Source: Oceanobacillus jeddahensis
GTDB taxonomy: Bacteria; Bacillota; Bacilli; Bacillales; Amphibacillaceae
DNA: 64,000 bases
Reading direction: 5' to 3'
NCBI RefSeq assembly: GCF_000750635.1
Contig: NZ_CCDM010000008.1
Location: 62,001 to 126,000, forward strand
Shown here: piece by piece, positions 45,441 to 55,312 of the stretch
Layout of the letters: the number at the start of each line of letters is the position of its first letter
How positions within the stretch are numbered: position 1 is the stretch's first letter
Notes under the pieces: generated by a model
Databases searched by the model: none
The model's input: only the letters and a program-made list of their open reading frames with translations
Told to the model about the DNA's origin: nothing
Position numbers and translations under genes: made by a program

Positions 45441-45621
45441 TCATAGCCATTAAAGCAGTGGAATAACAGTCTTTCCACAAGTTTCTTATCTTATACCCTT
45501 TTTACTCGTTCACAACCCCTGACAGTTATCATTAAATTTTCTAAGCTTGCGCCTGCCTGGTCCTGTCTCCTTTATTCGCAAATAAAAATTAAAAATAATA
45601 AATAAAAATAAATAAAAAATA

Positions 45622-45650
45622 TTGATATAAAACGAAAATTATATTACTAT
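45622..45650 (+). promoter_or_regulatory. Sigma-A-like promoter of glpX
   Basis: TTGATA and TACTAT separated by 17 bases, about 55 bases upstream of the ribosome-binding site. AT-rich bases before the -35 could act as an UP element. Confidence 0.6.
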
Positions 45651-45713
45651 AAATGTAGATATTCATTTAGTTCATATTTAAGAAAGAATAAATTTCTTAG
45701 GGAGATGGTAGAT

Positions 45714-46658
45714 ATGAATCAGTTCATTCAAGAGTTTCTACACGTTACGGAAGCAGCAGCAATTGCAACATACCCATGGATTGGTACAGGAAATAAAATA
45801 GAAGCTGATCAGGCAGCCACAAATTCAATGCGTACGCTACTAAATAAAATACCTATGGATGGTGAAGTAGTTATTGGCGAGGGTGAAATGGATGAGGCTC
45901 CAATGTTATTTATCGGCGAAAAAGTAGGAACTGGAAACGGTGTAGGTGTTGATTTAGCTGTCGATCCAATTGATGGAACTACTTCTACCTCTAAAGGAAA
46001 AAATAATGCGATTGCGGTTATTGCTGTTGCAAATAAAGGAACATTACTTCATGCCCCGGATATGTATATGGAAAAGATTGTAACAGGACCAGAAGCAGCT
46101 GGTAAAATTAATATTGATTTTTCACTTGAGAAGAATTTACGTATTATTGCAGAAGCAAAAGGTAAAAAGATGCAAGAATTAAAAATGATTGTACAAGACC
46201 GGGAAAGACATAACGATTGGGTAGAGGAAGCGCATGCTTTAGGTGTTAGAACGGAACTGTTTGAAGAAGGGGATATCATCCCTGCAATAGCAACTTGTAT
46301 CCATCGTGTTAATGTAGACTTATTTATTGGCGTAGGTGGAGCTCCAGAGGGAGTTCTTGCTGCTGTTGGTGTAAAAAGCTTAGGTGGAGAAATGCAGGCA
46401 AGATTACTTCCAAAAACGGATGAACAGCGCAGCCGTTGCATATCAATGGGAATATCTAATCCACAAGAGCCACTTTCCCATGATCAATTAGTTAGTACAG
46501 ATGAATGCGCTTTTATCGCCACTAGTATTACAAACAACATGCTATCTAAAGGAATAGAAAATAATCAAAATGTCTTTACAACGCATTCTATTGTTTTAAA
46601 TGGTTTGGATAAATGTTTTCGTCATATAGCAACAGAACACCCGAAACACTCTATATAA
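45714..46658 (+). CDS. glpX: Class II fructose-1,6-bisphosphatase (GlpX type)
   Basis: A 314-residue enzyme removing the 1-phosphate of fructose-1,6-bisphosphate in gluconeogenesis. EVVIGEGEMDEAPMLF and VDPIDGTTSTSKGKNNA carry the metal-binding Glu/Asp residues, and FIGVGGAPEGVLAAVGVKSLGGEM is the GlpX hallmark. ATG 45714 is nine bases after GGGAG; the ATG at 45705 abuts it. It is the only plus-strand gene in the ribosomal superregion, convergent with tuf and separated from it by two terminators. B. subtilis has its glpX elsewhere. Confidence 0.93.
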   Translation: MNQFIQEFLHVTEAAAIATYPWIGTGNKIEADQAATNSMRTLLNKIPMDGEVVIGEGEMDEAPMLFIGEKVGTGNGVGVDLAVDPIDGTTSTSKGKNNAIAVIAVANKGTLLHAPDMYMEKIVTGPEAAGKINIDFSLEKNLRIIAEAKGKKMQELKMIVQDRERHNDWVEEAHALGVRTELFEEGDIIPAIATCIHRVNVDLFIGVGGAPEGVLAAVGVKSLGGEMQARLLPKTDEQRSRCISMGISNPQEPLSHDQLVSTDECAFIATSITNNMLSKGIENNQNVFTTHSIVLNGLDKCFRHIATEHPKHSI

Positions 46659-46667
46659 TTGGTAAAA

Positions 46668-46707
46668 AAAAGCTTCGATAACTAGCTGATGGTTTATCGA
46701 AGCTTTT
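46668..46707 (+). terminator. Terminator after glpX
   Basis: AAAAGCTTCGATAA pairs with TTATCGAAGCTTTT across a ten-base loop, followed by T. Lies right after the glpX stop. Confidence 0.85.
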
Positions 46708-46738
46708 TGGTTTCTTGTATACTGATCATCGTAACGCA

Positions 46739-46768
46739 AAAAAAAGCAGCGTCGTCACGCTGCTTTTT
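46739..46768 (-). terminator. Terminator after tuf
   Basis: AAAAAGCAGCGT-CGTC-ACGCTGCTTTTT, a perfect hairpin with A and T runs on both sides, just beyond the tuf stop. It insulates tuf from glpX in both directions. Confidence 0.85.
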
Positions 46769-46784
46769 TATTTTAAAACAATTA

Positions 46785-47975
46785 TTATTTTTGGATAGAA
46801 GATACAACGCCAGATCCAACTGTACGTCCACCTTCACGGATTGAGAAACGAGTTCCGTCTTCAATCGCGATTGGTGCAATAAGTTCTACAGTCATTTCGA
46901 TGTTATCTCCAGGCATTACCATTTCAGTTCCTTCAGGAAGTTGGATTACTCCAGTTACATCCGTAGTACGGAAGTAGAACTGTGGACGGTAGTTAGAGAA
47001 GAATGGTGTATGACGTCCACCTTCATCTTTTGATAATACATAAACTTCAGCTTTGAAGTTTGTATGTGGAGTGATTGAACCAGGCTTTGCTAGTACTTGC
47101 CCACGGTTGATATCTTCACGGGAAACACCACGTAATAGTGCACCAATGTTATCACCAGCTTCAGCATAGTCAAGAAGCTTACGGAACATTTCTACTCCAG
47201 TTACAGTTGTTTTAGAAGACTCTTCGTTAATACCGATGATTTCTACTTCGTCTCCAACGCGAACTTGTCCACGCTCAACACGACCTGTAGCAACCGTACC
47301 ACGACCAGTGATAGAGAATACATCCTCAACTGGCATCATGAATGGTTTGTCAGTGTCACGGTCTGGAGTTGGAACATATTCATCAACTGCAGCCATCAAT
47401 TCAACAATTTTCTCTTCATACTCTGCATCGCCTTCAAGTGCTTTAAGCGCAGAACCTGCAATAACTGGTACATCATCACCAGGGAAATCGTATTCTGTTA
47501 ATAGATCACGAACTTCCATTTCAACTAATTCAAGTAGCTCTTCATCGTCTACCATATCTGTTTTGTTAAGGAATACAACGATAGAAGGTACCCCAACGTT
47601 ACGAGATAATAGAATGTGCTCACGAGTTTGTGGCATTGGACCATCTGCAGCAGATACTACAAGGATAGCTCCGTCCATTTGTGCAGCACCAGTGATCATG
47701 TTTTTAACATAGTCAGCGTGACCTGGGCAGTCAACATGTGCATAGTGACGAGTTTCTGTTTCGTACTCTACGTGAGAAGTTGCGATTGTAATTCCGCGTT
47801 CTTTCTCTTCTGGAGCACCATCAATTTGGTCATAAGCCATTGCAGTGCCATCACCATTTCTTTTTGCCATTACTGTAGTGATTGCAGCAGTTAAAGTTGT
47901 TTTACCGTGGTCAACGTGACCAATTGTTCCAATGTTTACGTGACTTTTCGAGCGGTCGAATTTTTCTTTAGCCAT
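46785..47975 (-). CDS. tuf: Elongation factor Tu
   Basis: 396 residues; GTPase that brings aminoacyl-tRNA to the ribosome. G1 GHVDHGKTT, switch II DCPGHADYV, G4 NKTDMVDDEEL, and the C-terminal beta-barrel domains ending GVVSSIQK. Last gene of the str operon; no second copy in the window. Confidence 0.99.
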   Translation of the reverse strand: MAKEKFDRSKSHVNIGTIGHVDHGKTTLTAAITTVMAKRNGDGTAMAYDQIDGAPEEKERGITIATSHVEYETETRHYAHVDCPGHADYVKNMITGAAQMDGAILVVSAADGPMPQTREHILLSRNVGVPSIVVFLNKTDMVDDEELLELVEMEVRDLLTEYDFPGDDVPVIAGSALKALEGDAEYEEKIVELMAAVDEYVPTPDRDTDKPFMMPVEDVFSITGRGTVATGRVERGQVRVGDEVEIIGINEESSKTTVTGVEMFRKLLDYAEAGDNIGALLRGVSREDINRGQVLAKPGSITPHTNFKAEVYVLSKDEGGRHTPFFSNYRPQFYFRTTDVTGVIQLPEGTEMVMPGDNIEMTVELIAPIAIEDGTRFSIREGGRTVGSGVVSSIQK

Positions 47976-48081
47976 TTATAGTTCCTCCTTAAATATATAG
48001 CAATTTTTTTGTGCTAGGAAAGTCCGTAAGAATTTCCTAGCCTTTACTAAATGTTATACGTTAGATTGTAGAAAAAATCAA

Positions 48082-50160
48082 TTATTGACCTGCATTTTTC
48101 TTGATAATTTCTTCTGTAATGCTTTTAGGTGTTTCTTCATAGTGGTCAAAGTGCATGGTATACACGCCACGACCTTGTGTGTTTGAACGTAGAGCAGTTG
48201 CATAACCAAACATTTCTGCAAGTGGTACGAATGCTTTAACTACCTGAGCAGTTCCGCGGGCTTCCATACCTTCTACGCGTCCACGACGAGATGTTACATC
48301 ACCCATAATGTCTCCCATGTATTCTTCTGGAACAACAACTTCTACTCTCATCATTGGTTCAAGTAAAACTGGGTTACATTTATTTTTAGCGGCTTTCAGC
48401 GCCATAGATGCAGCAACTTTAAACGCCATTTCATTGGAATCGACATCGTGATAGCTTCCATCAAATAGTGTAGCTTTCACATCGATTAATGGGTATCCAG
48501 CAAGAACACCGTTTTCCATGGACTCTTCAATACCTTGTTGAACAGCTGGAATGTATTCACGTGGAACAACACCACCAACGATTTTGTTTTCAAATTCAAA
48601 TCCGGCACCTTCTTCGTTTGGTTCAAATTTAACCCAAACGTGACCGAATTGTCCGCGTCCACCAGACTGACGTACGAATTTACCTTCTACTTCAGCAGAA
48701 GTACGGAATGTTTCTCTATAAGAAACTTGTGGAGCACCAACCTGTGCACCAACTTTAAATTCACGTTTCAGACGGTCAACAATGATATCTAAGTGAAGCT
48801 CACCCATACCAGAGATGATCGTTTGTCCAGTTTCGACGTTTGTTTCTGTACGGAAAGTTGGATCCTCTTCCGCAAGTTTAGCAAGAGCAATTGCCATTTT
48901 ATCTTGGTCAGCTTTTGTTTCCGGTTCAATAGCTACCGAGATAACCGGCTCAGGGAATTCCATAGACTCAAGAATAACAAGATCTTTTTCATCACATAGA
49001 GTATCCCCTGTTGAAGTATCCTTTAGGCCAACCGCTGCAGCGATTTCGCCAGCATATGCAATTGAAATCTCTTCACGAGAGTTTGCATGCATTTGCAGAA
49101 TACGTCCAATACGCTCACGTTTACCTTTTACAGAGTTTCTTACGTAAGACCCTGAGTGAAGTGTACCAGAGTACACACGGAAGAACGTTAACTTACCAAC
49201 ATAAGGGTCCGTCATAACTTTAAATGCTAACGCAGAGAACGGTGCGTCATCTGTAGATGGGCGTGTTACCTTCTCTTCTGTTTCAGGGATGATACCTTCA
49301 ATTGGAGGTACATCTGTTGGAGCAGGAAGATAGTCAATAACCGCATCCAGCATTAACTGAACACCTTTGTTTTTGAAAGCAGAACCGCAAAGTACTGGGT
49401 AGAAATCAACATTTAAAGTAGCTTGACGAATAGCAGTCGTTAATTCGTCGTTAGAAATTTCTTCTCCTTCAAGATATTTCATCATAAGCTCTTCATCTGT
49501 TTCAGATACTGCTTCAATTAAGTTAGCACGTAACTCTTCCGCTTCGTCTTTTAACTCAGCAGGAATTTCAGTTGTTTCCGATTTTTGCCCTAAATCATCT
49601 AAATAGATATGGGCTTCCATCTTAATCAAATCAATAATTCCATTAAATTCATCTTCAGCACCGATTGGCATCTGAATAGGATGTGCGTTTGCACCAAGGC
49701 GCTCTTTTAATGTATTTGTTGAATACAAGAAGTCAGCACCTGTTTTATCCATTTTGTTAATGAAAACAATACGTGGAACACCGTATGTTGTCGCTTGACG
49801 CCATACTGTCTCCGTTTGTGGTTCTACACCTGATTGTGCATCAAGTACAGTTACCGCACCATCAAGTACACGAAGGGAACGTTCAACTTCAACTGTGAAG
49901 TCTACGTGTCCAGGTGTATCAATGATGTTTATACGATGGTTATCCCAAGAAGCAGTTGTTGCCGCAGAAGTAATTGTAATTCCACGCTCTTGCTCTTGTT
50001 CCATCCAGTCCATTTGTGAAGCACCCTCATGGGTTTCACCAATTTTATGAATACGTCCTGTATAGAAAAGAATACGCTCAGTAGTAGTAGTTTTACCCGC
50101 ATCAATGTGGGCCATAATACCGATATTACGTGTCTTTTCCAAGGAGAACTCTCTAGCCAT
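48082..50160 (-). CDS. fusA: Elongation factor G
   Basis: 692 residues; translocation GTPase. AHIDAGKTTTTERILFYTGR is the P-loop, DTPGHVDFTVEVERSLRVLD switch II, FINKMDKTGADF G4. Full length with five domains; no gross change in the fusidic-acid region. Confidence 0.99.
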   Translation of the reverse strand: MAREFSLEKTRNIGIMAHIDAGKTTTTERILFYTGRIHKIGETHEGASQMDWMEQEQERGITITSAATTASWDNHRINIIDTPGHVDFTVEVERSLRVLDGAVTVLDAQSGVEPQTETVWRQATTYGVPRIVFINKMDKTGADFLYSTNTLKERLGANAHPIQMPIGAEDEFNGIIDLIKMEAHIYLDDLGQKSETTEIPAELKDEAEELRANLIEAVSETDEELMMKYLEGEEISNDELTTAIRQATLNVDFYPVLCGSAFKNKGVQLMLDAVIDYLPAPTDVPPIEGIIPETEEKVTRPSTDDAPFSALAFKVMTDPYVGKLTFFRVYSGTLHSGSYVRNSVKGKRERIGRILQMHANSREEISIAYAGEIAAAVGLKDTSTGDTLCDEKDLVILESMEFPEPVISVAIEPETKADQDKMAIALAKLAEEDPTFRTETNVETGQTIISGMGELHLDIIVDRLKREFKVGAQVGAPQVSYRETFRTSAEVEGKFVRQSGGRGQFGHVWVKFEPNEEGAGFEFENKIVGGVVPREYIPAVQQGIEESMENGVLAGYPLIDVKATLFDGSYHDVDSNEMAFKVAASMALKAAKNKCNPVLLEPMMRVEVVVPEEYMGDIMGDVTSRRGRVEGMEARGTAQVVKAFVPLAEMFGYATALRSNTQGRGVYTMHFDHYEETPKSITEEIIKKNAGQ

Positions 50161-50202
50161 GTATTCTTCTCCTTCCTATAGAAAGCGTTTGTTAGATTTA
50201 AA

Positions 50203-50673
50203 TTACCAACGGTAGTGAGCGAATGCTTTGTTCGCTTCTGCCATTTTATGCATATCTTCTCTTCTCTTAACAGCAGCTCCTGTGTTATTAGAAGCATCAA
50301 GAATTTCATTAGCAAGACGTTCTTCCATTGTTTTTTCTCCGCGTAGGCGAGAGTAGTTAACAATGTAACGTAATCCTAAAGCTTGACGACGTTCTGGACG
50401 AACCTCCACTGGTACTTGATAGTTTGAACCACCGACACGGCGAGCACGTACTTCAAGTACTGGCATAACATTTTTCATTGCTTGCTCAAAAACTTCCATT
50501 GCGTTTTGGCCGCTTCTTTCAGCAACTAATTCGAACGCATTATAAAGGATTTTTTGTGCTTTACCACGCTTTCCATCAATCATAATTTGATTAATAAGGC
50601 GTGTAACTAATTTTGAATTATAAAGCGGATCTGGTAAAACATCACGCTTTGGTACTGGACCTTTACGAGGCAT
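50203..50673 (-). CDS. rpsG: 30S ribosomal protein S7
   Basis: 156 residues, with PRKGPVPKRDVLPDPLYNSK and the end ANKAFAHYRW. Nucleates 30S head assembly and contacts tRNA at the E site. Confidence 0.99.
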   Translation of the reverse strand: MPRKGPVPKRDVLPDPLYNSKLVTRLINQIMIDGKRGKAQKILYNAFELVAERSGQNAMEVFEQAMKNVMPVLEVRARRVGGSNYQVPVEVRPERRQALGLRYIVNYSRLRGEKTMEERLANEILDASNNTGAAVKRREDMHKMAEANKAFAHYRW

Positions 50674-50707
50674 TGTACATCCTCCTTTCCTTTATATAAT
50701 TATTTAT

Positions 50708-51127
50708 TTATTTTTTTTGTTTCGGTTTTTTCGTTCCGTATTTAGAACGTCCTTGCATACGGCCTTCTACTCCAGCAGTATCAAGTGCTCCACGTACGAT
50801 GTGGTAACGTACCCCTGGTAAGTCTTTTACACGACCGCCACGGATAAGAACAACACTGTGCTCTTGCAAGTTGTGACCAATTCCAGGAATGTATGCCGTT
50901 ACCTCCATGTTGTTAGACAAACGTACACGCGCATATTTACGAAGTGCAGAGTTTGGTTTCTTAGGAGTTAACGTACCTACACGAGTGCATACACCACGTT
51001 TTTGGGGAGCATTCTCGTTAGTCACTTTCTTTTTAAAGCTGTTATATCCTCTATTAAGTGCAGGTGAGTCAGACTTTTTTGACTTTGACACACGGCCTTT
51101 ACGCACTAACTGATTAATTGTTGGCAT
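50708..51127 (-). CDS. rpsL: 30S ribosomal protein S12
   Basis: 139 residues; decoding-centre protein. TPKKPNSALRKYARVRLSN and GGRVKDLPGVRYHIVRGALD hold the two lysines whose mutation gives streptomycin resistance; both are of wild type. First gene of the str operon here, since rplGB is missing. Confidence 0.99.
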   Translation of the reverse strand: MPTINQLVRKGRVSKSKKSDSPALNRGYNSFKKKVTNENAPQKRGVCTRVGTLTPKKPNSALRKYARVRLSNNMEVTAYIPGIGHNLQEHSVVLIRGGRVKDLPGVRYHIVRGALDTAGVEGRMQGRSKYGTKKPKQKK

Positions 51128-51360
51128 GATATTTCCTCCTCTCCATTAGGATTTTAGTAATCAAAGAACAATCTTTTGTAATACCACACATCCAGGTGGT
51201 TCATTTTTAGTGATAAAAAAATCTCTCACAAATCTTTGCGAAAAACAATTCACCTTATAATCAGATTGCTTTTGTTATTATCGTTTAAATTAAACCGAAG
51301 TTCCGATTAGGAATTACTCCAAAAAATATGCTTATAAGCATAATCAGAAGCACCTTGAAT
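51128..51360 (-). other. Leader of the str operon; no rplGB gene
   Basis: No frame of the ~82 codons expected for the L7Ae-like protein usually encoded here is present. A short palindrome TATGCTTATAAGCATA (51327-51342) followed on the minus strand by six T resembles a weak attenuator. Confidence 0.55.
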
Positions 51361-51389
51361 ATATTACCACCCTCTATATTGTTTGTCAA
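51361..51389 (-). promoter_or_regulatory. Near-consensus sigma-A promoter of the rpsL-rpsG-fusA-tuf operon
   Basis: TTGACA and TAATAT separated by exactly 17 bases on the minus strand. It gives a leader of about 225 bases to rpsL. Confidence 0.85.
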
Positions 51390-51441
51390 TATATTCATGG
51401 TATTTTTTTATAGACTTCCAAAATAACTTATTACATTATTA

Positions 51442-51470
51442 TCAGAAGGGGGGACCCCCCCCCCTTCTGA
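51442..51470 (-). terminator. GC-rich hairpin after rpoC with a run of ten C
   Basis: TCAGAAGGGGGG pairs with CCCCCCTTCTGA around a tiny loop, 13 bases beyond the rpoC stop. The plus strand has ten consecutive C. There is no T tail, so it is a poor intrinsic terminator, but it would form a very stable 3' end or RNase barrier. Confidence 0.55.
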
Positions 51471-51482
51471 ATAACATATTAT

Positions 51483-54400
51483 TTATACTCTCTGTGTGCT
51501 CTCTTCATCTGTAACTTCTTCATCAGTTTCAGGCACATCAAGCTCAGCTTCTAAAGTACGATATTGTGGCATTCCAGTTCCTGCTGGAACAAGCTTACCA
51601 ATAATAACATTTTCTTTTAAGCCAAGTAATTCATCACGTTTTCCTTTAATAGCGGCATCTGTCAAGACACGTGTCGTTTCTTGGAAGGATGCAGCTGATA
51701 AGAAGGAATCTGTTTCAAGAGATGCTTTGGTAATTCCAAGTAATACTGGACGTCCTGTTGCAGGCTCAGCGTTCTCTTTAAATACTTTGTGATTGGCTTC
51801 TTTGAATTGGTGTAATTCAAGCAGGGATCCTGGTAATACTTCTGTATCTCCAGAAGATACAACACGGATTTTACGAAGCATTTGACGAACCATTACTTCG
51901 ACGTGTTTGTCTCCAATTTCTACCCCTTGCATACGATATACACGTTGTACCTCTTTAAGCAAGTAGTCTTGAACCCCTTCTACACCTTTCACACGAAGAA
52001 GTTCTTTCGGATCAACGGAACCTTCTGTAAGCTCTTGACCAGCTTCCACTTGATCTCCTTCTTGAACTTTCAAACGAGCGTTGTAAGGAACAGCATAGCT
52101 GCGTTGTTCTACATTGCCCTGGATAACAATTTCTTGTTTATCCTTCACTTCTTTCATTTCAAGAACGGTACCGGCAATTTCTGTAATGACCGCTTGCCCT
52201 TTCGGATTACGAGCTTCGAACAGCTCTTGGATACGCGGTAAACCTTGGGTAATATCGTCTCCAGCTACCCCACCTGTATGGAAGGTACGCATTGTTAGCT
52301 GTGTACCTGGCTCACCGATAGATTGAGCTGCGATAATACCTACCGCTTCCCCAACCTCAACATCTGATCCAGTAGCTAAATTGCGGCCATAACATTTCTG
52401 ACATACACCATGTTTTGTGTTACAAGTGAAGGCTGTACGGATGATTACTTCTTCAATACCAGCTTCAACAATAGCTTTTGCTTGGTCTTCATGAATAAGT
52501 TCATTTTTCTCCACGATGACCTCGCCAGTTTCAGGATGCTTCACGTTCTCGAACGATGTTCTACCAATTAAACGATCTAATAGCGGTTCGATCACTTCTG
52601 AACCATCAACAAGCGCAGCAACTTTCAAGCCACGGTCTGTTCCACAATCATCTTCACGAATGATAACATCCTGTGCAACGTCTACAAGACGGCGTGTCAA
52701 GTAACCTGAGTCAGCTGTTTTCAGTGCTGTATCAGCAAGACCTTTACGGGCTCCGTGCGTAGAAATAAAGTATTCCATTACAGTCAGGCCTTCACGGAAA
52801 CTTGATTTAATTGGAATTTCAATGATCTTACCGGATGGATCGGCCATCAATCCACGCATACCAGCAAGCTGGGTGAAGTTTGATGCGTTACCACGGGCTC
52901 CGGAATCACTCATCATATAGATTGGGTTCCGGTTGCTCAATGATCCCATCAAGCGATCTTGAATAACGTCTTTTGATTCTGACCAGATAGCAATTACACG
53001 ATCGTAACGCTCTTCCTCTGTAATCAAACCACGACGGAACTGTTTTAATACTTTATCTACTTTAGCTTGCGCATCGTCTAAGATACCTTGCTTTTCAGCA
53101 AGTACAACGATATCAGAGATACCAACTGTCATACCGGCTTTTGTAGAATAACTGAAACCTAAGTCTTTCATCCGGTCAAGCATTTTAGAGGTTTCTGTGA
53201 TCTTGAATCGCTTAAATACTTCAGCGATAATATCACCTAAGAAGCCTTTCTTAAATGGCTTAACCTCTTCACGGTTTTTAATTTCTTCTTTAATGTCTGT
53301 ACCAGGCTCAACAAAATAGTGTTCTGGTGTTTTGTCTTCTAAATTCCCTTTTGAAGGTTCGTTCATATAAGGGAAAGAATCTGGAAGAATTTCATTAAAT
53401 ATTAGTTTTCCAACAGTGGTTAACAATAGTTGGCTATTTTGTTTTTCGGTAAATGTTTTATTATTTAAGCTGGATGCTTGAACTGCAATACGTGTATGCA
53501 GATGAGCGTATCCAGTTTGATAAGCAATTAATGCTTCGCTCGCATCTTTGAAGTAAGAACCTTCCCCAATTGCACCTTCACGCTCTAATGTAAGGTAGTA
53601 GTTTCCTAGTACCATATCTTGCGATGGTGTAACAACCGGTTTTCCATCCTTAGGATTAAGAATGTTTTGTGCTGCTAACATTAAGATTCTTGCTTCTGCC
53701 TGTGCTTCTGCTCCAAGCGGAACGTGTACAGCCATTTGGTCCCCGTCAAAGTCAGCGTTATATGCTGTACATACAAGCGGGTGTAGACGGATTGCACGAC
53801 CATCAACCAGCGTAGGTTCAAATGCTTGAATACCCAATCTGTGAAGGGTCGGTGCACGGTTAAGAAGTACCGGATGTTCTTTAATAACATCTTCAAGGAC
53901 ATCCCATACGTCAGGGTGCACTCTTTCAATTTTTCGTTTCGCTGATTTAATGTTGTGCGCCAGACCTCTAGATACTAATTCTTTCATGATAAACGGTTTG
54001 AATAATTCTAGCGCCATTTCTCTTGGCAAACCACATTGATACATTTTCAAATGTGGTCCAACGACGATAACAGAACGACCAGAATAGTCAACACGTTTAC
54101 CTAGTAAGTTTTGACGGAAACGACCTTGCTTCCCTTTCAGCATATGAGAAAGAGATTTCAACGGACGGTTACCTGGTCCTGTAACTGGACGGCCACGACG
54201 ACCATTGTCAATTAAAGCATCTACTGCTTCCTGAAGCATACGTTTTTCGTTTTGAACGATAATGCTTGGGGCACCTAAATCAAGTAGACGTTTTAAACGA
54301 TTGTTACGGTTGATCACACGACGATAAAGGTCATTTAAATCAGAAGTAGCAAAACGTCCACCGTCTAATTGAACCATTGGACGGATTTCTGGAGGGATCA

Positions 54401-55097
54401 CTGGAAGAACATCTAAAATCATCCAGCTTGATTCGTTTCCAGAGTTACGGAATGCTTCCATTACTTCTAAACGCTTGATTGCACGAGTACGTCGTTGACC
54501 ATGTGCTGTTTTCAGCTCTTCACGTAACGTATCAACTTCTTTTTCTAAATCAAGATCTTGCAATAATTTGCGAATAGCTTCTGCTCCCATTTGAGCTTTG
54601 AAGTTATTGCCATATTTATCATAATAAGAGCGGAATTCTTTCTCAGAAAGCAATTGTTTCTTCTCAAGAGGTGTGCTTCCTGGATCCGTTACGATATATG
54701 CTGCAAAATAGATAACTTCCTCTAAGGCACGAGGAGACATATCTAATACTAATCCCATACGGCTGGGAATACCTTTAAAGTACCAAATGTGTGATACAGG
54801 AGCTGCAAGTTCAATATGCCCCATACGTTCACGACGTACTTTAGCTTTTGTCACTTCTACGCCACAACGGTCACAGACAACACCTTTGTAACGAACACGT
54901 TTATATTTACCACAGTGACATTCCCAATCCTTCTGTGGCCCAAAGATACGCTCACAGAATAAACCATCTTTTTCCGGCTTTAACGTACGATAGTTAATTG
55001 TTTCTGGTTTTTTTACTTCACCGTAAGACCAAGAACGAATCTTTTCTGGTGAAGCAAGCCCTATTTTCATGTACTCAAAATTATTTACATCCAACAA
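51483..55097 (-). CDS. rpoC: DNA-directed RNA polymerase subunit beta'
   Basis: 1204 residues. The catalytic NADFDGDQM with its three Mg-binding aspartates is near residue 450; the N-terminal zinc finger (CHCGKYKRVRYKGVVCDRCG) and the four-cysteine cluster (CGTDRG, CNTKHGVCQKCYG) are complete. The start is TTG at 55097 (LLDVNNFEY-type), behind GGGAGG, as in B. subtilis. It follows rpoB after ~215 bases. Confidence 0.98.
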   Translation of the reverse strand: MLDVNNFEYMKIGLASPEKIRSWSYGEVKKPETINYRTLKPEKDGLFCERIFGPQKDWECHCGKYKRVRYKGVVCDRCGVEVTKAKVRRERMGHIELAAPVSHIWYFKGIPSRMGLVLDMSPRALEEVIYFAAYIVTDPGSTPLEKKQLLSEKEFRSYYDKYGNNFKAQMGAEAIRKLLQDLDLEKEVDTLREELKTAHGQRRTRAIKRLEVMEAFRNSGNESSWMILDVLPVIPPEIRPMVQLDGGRFATSDLNDLYRRVINRNNRLKRLLDLGAPSIIVQNEKRMLQEAVDALIDNGRRGRPVTGPGNRPLKSLSHMLKGKQGRFRQNLLGKRVDYSGRSVIVVGPHLKMYQCGLPREMALELFKPFIMKELVSRGLAHNIKSAKRKIERVHPDVWDVLEDVIKEHPVLLNRAPTLHRLGIQAFEPTLVDGRAIRLHPLVCTAYNADFDGDQMAVHVPLGAEAQAEARILMLAAQNILNPKDGKPVVTPSQDMVLGNYYLTLEREGAIGEGSYFKDASEALIAYQTGYAHLHTRIAVQASSLNNKTFTEKQNSQLLLTTVGKLIFNEILPDSFPYMNEPSKGNLEDKTPEHYFVEPGTDIKEEIKNREEVKPFKKGFLGDIIAEVFKRFKITETSKMLDRMKDLGFSYSTKAGMTVGISDIVVLAEKQGILDDAQAKVDKVLKQFRRGLITEEERYDRVIAIWSESKDVIQDRLMGSLSNRNPIYMMSDSGARGNASNFTQLAGMRGLMADPSGKIIEIPIKSSFREGLTVMEYFISTHGARKGLADTALKTADSGYLTRRLVDVAQDVIIREDDCGTDRGLKVAALVDGSEVIEPLLDRLIGRTSFENVKHPETGEVIVEKNELIHEDQAKAIVEAGIEEVIIRTAFTCNTKHGVCQKCYGRNLATGSDVEVGEAVGIIAAQSIGEPGTQLTMRTFHTGGVAGDDITQGLPRIQELFEARNPKGQAVITEIAGTVLEMKEVKDKQEIVIQGNVEQRSYAVPYNARLKVQEGDQVEAGQELTEGSVDPKELLRVKGVEGVQDYLLKEVQRVYRMQGVEIGDKHVEVMVRQMLRKIRVVSSGDTEVLPGSLLELHQFKEANHKVFKENAEPATGRPVLLGITKASLETDSFLSAASFQETTRVLTDAAIKGKRDELLGLKENVIIGKLVPAGTGMPQYRTLEAELDVPETDEEVTDEESTQRV

Positions 55098-55312
55098 GGG
55101 GCAATCCTCCCTTTTACAAGTTAAGAAAGTTTGAGAAAACCTGGCTTATCGTCATGTCTTGGCGAAAGTCTGGGATTTCTTAAAACGAATTTTTATAGGA
55201 AGCGCAGAATGAATGATTCTGTAGAGAGATATTTCTACGTCAGCCACATCATGTAGCCAACGTAGAAATTAATCTAACACGCTAAGAAGCTCCAATCATT
55301 ACTGCACAAATT

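Noticed and set aside
47236..47712. 158-codon plus-strand frame within tuf
   Set aside because: Serine/threonine-rich antisense shadow of tuf; no start signal.
51442..51470. Phase-variable contingency locus at the ten-C tract
   Set aside because: The tract lies in a non-coding hairpin after rpoC and not in a gene or promoter spacer, so switching would have no evident target.
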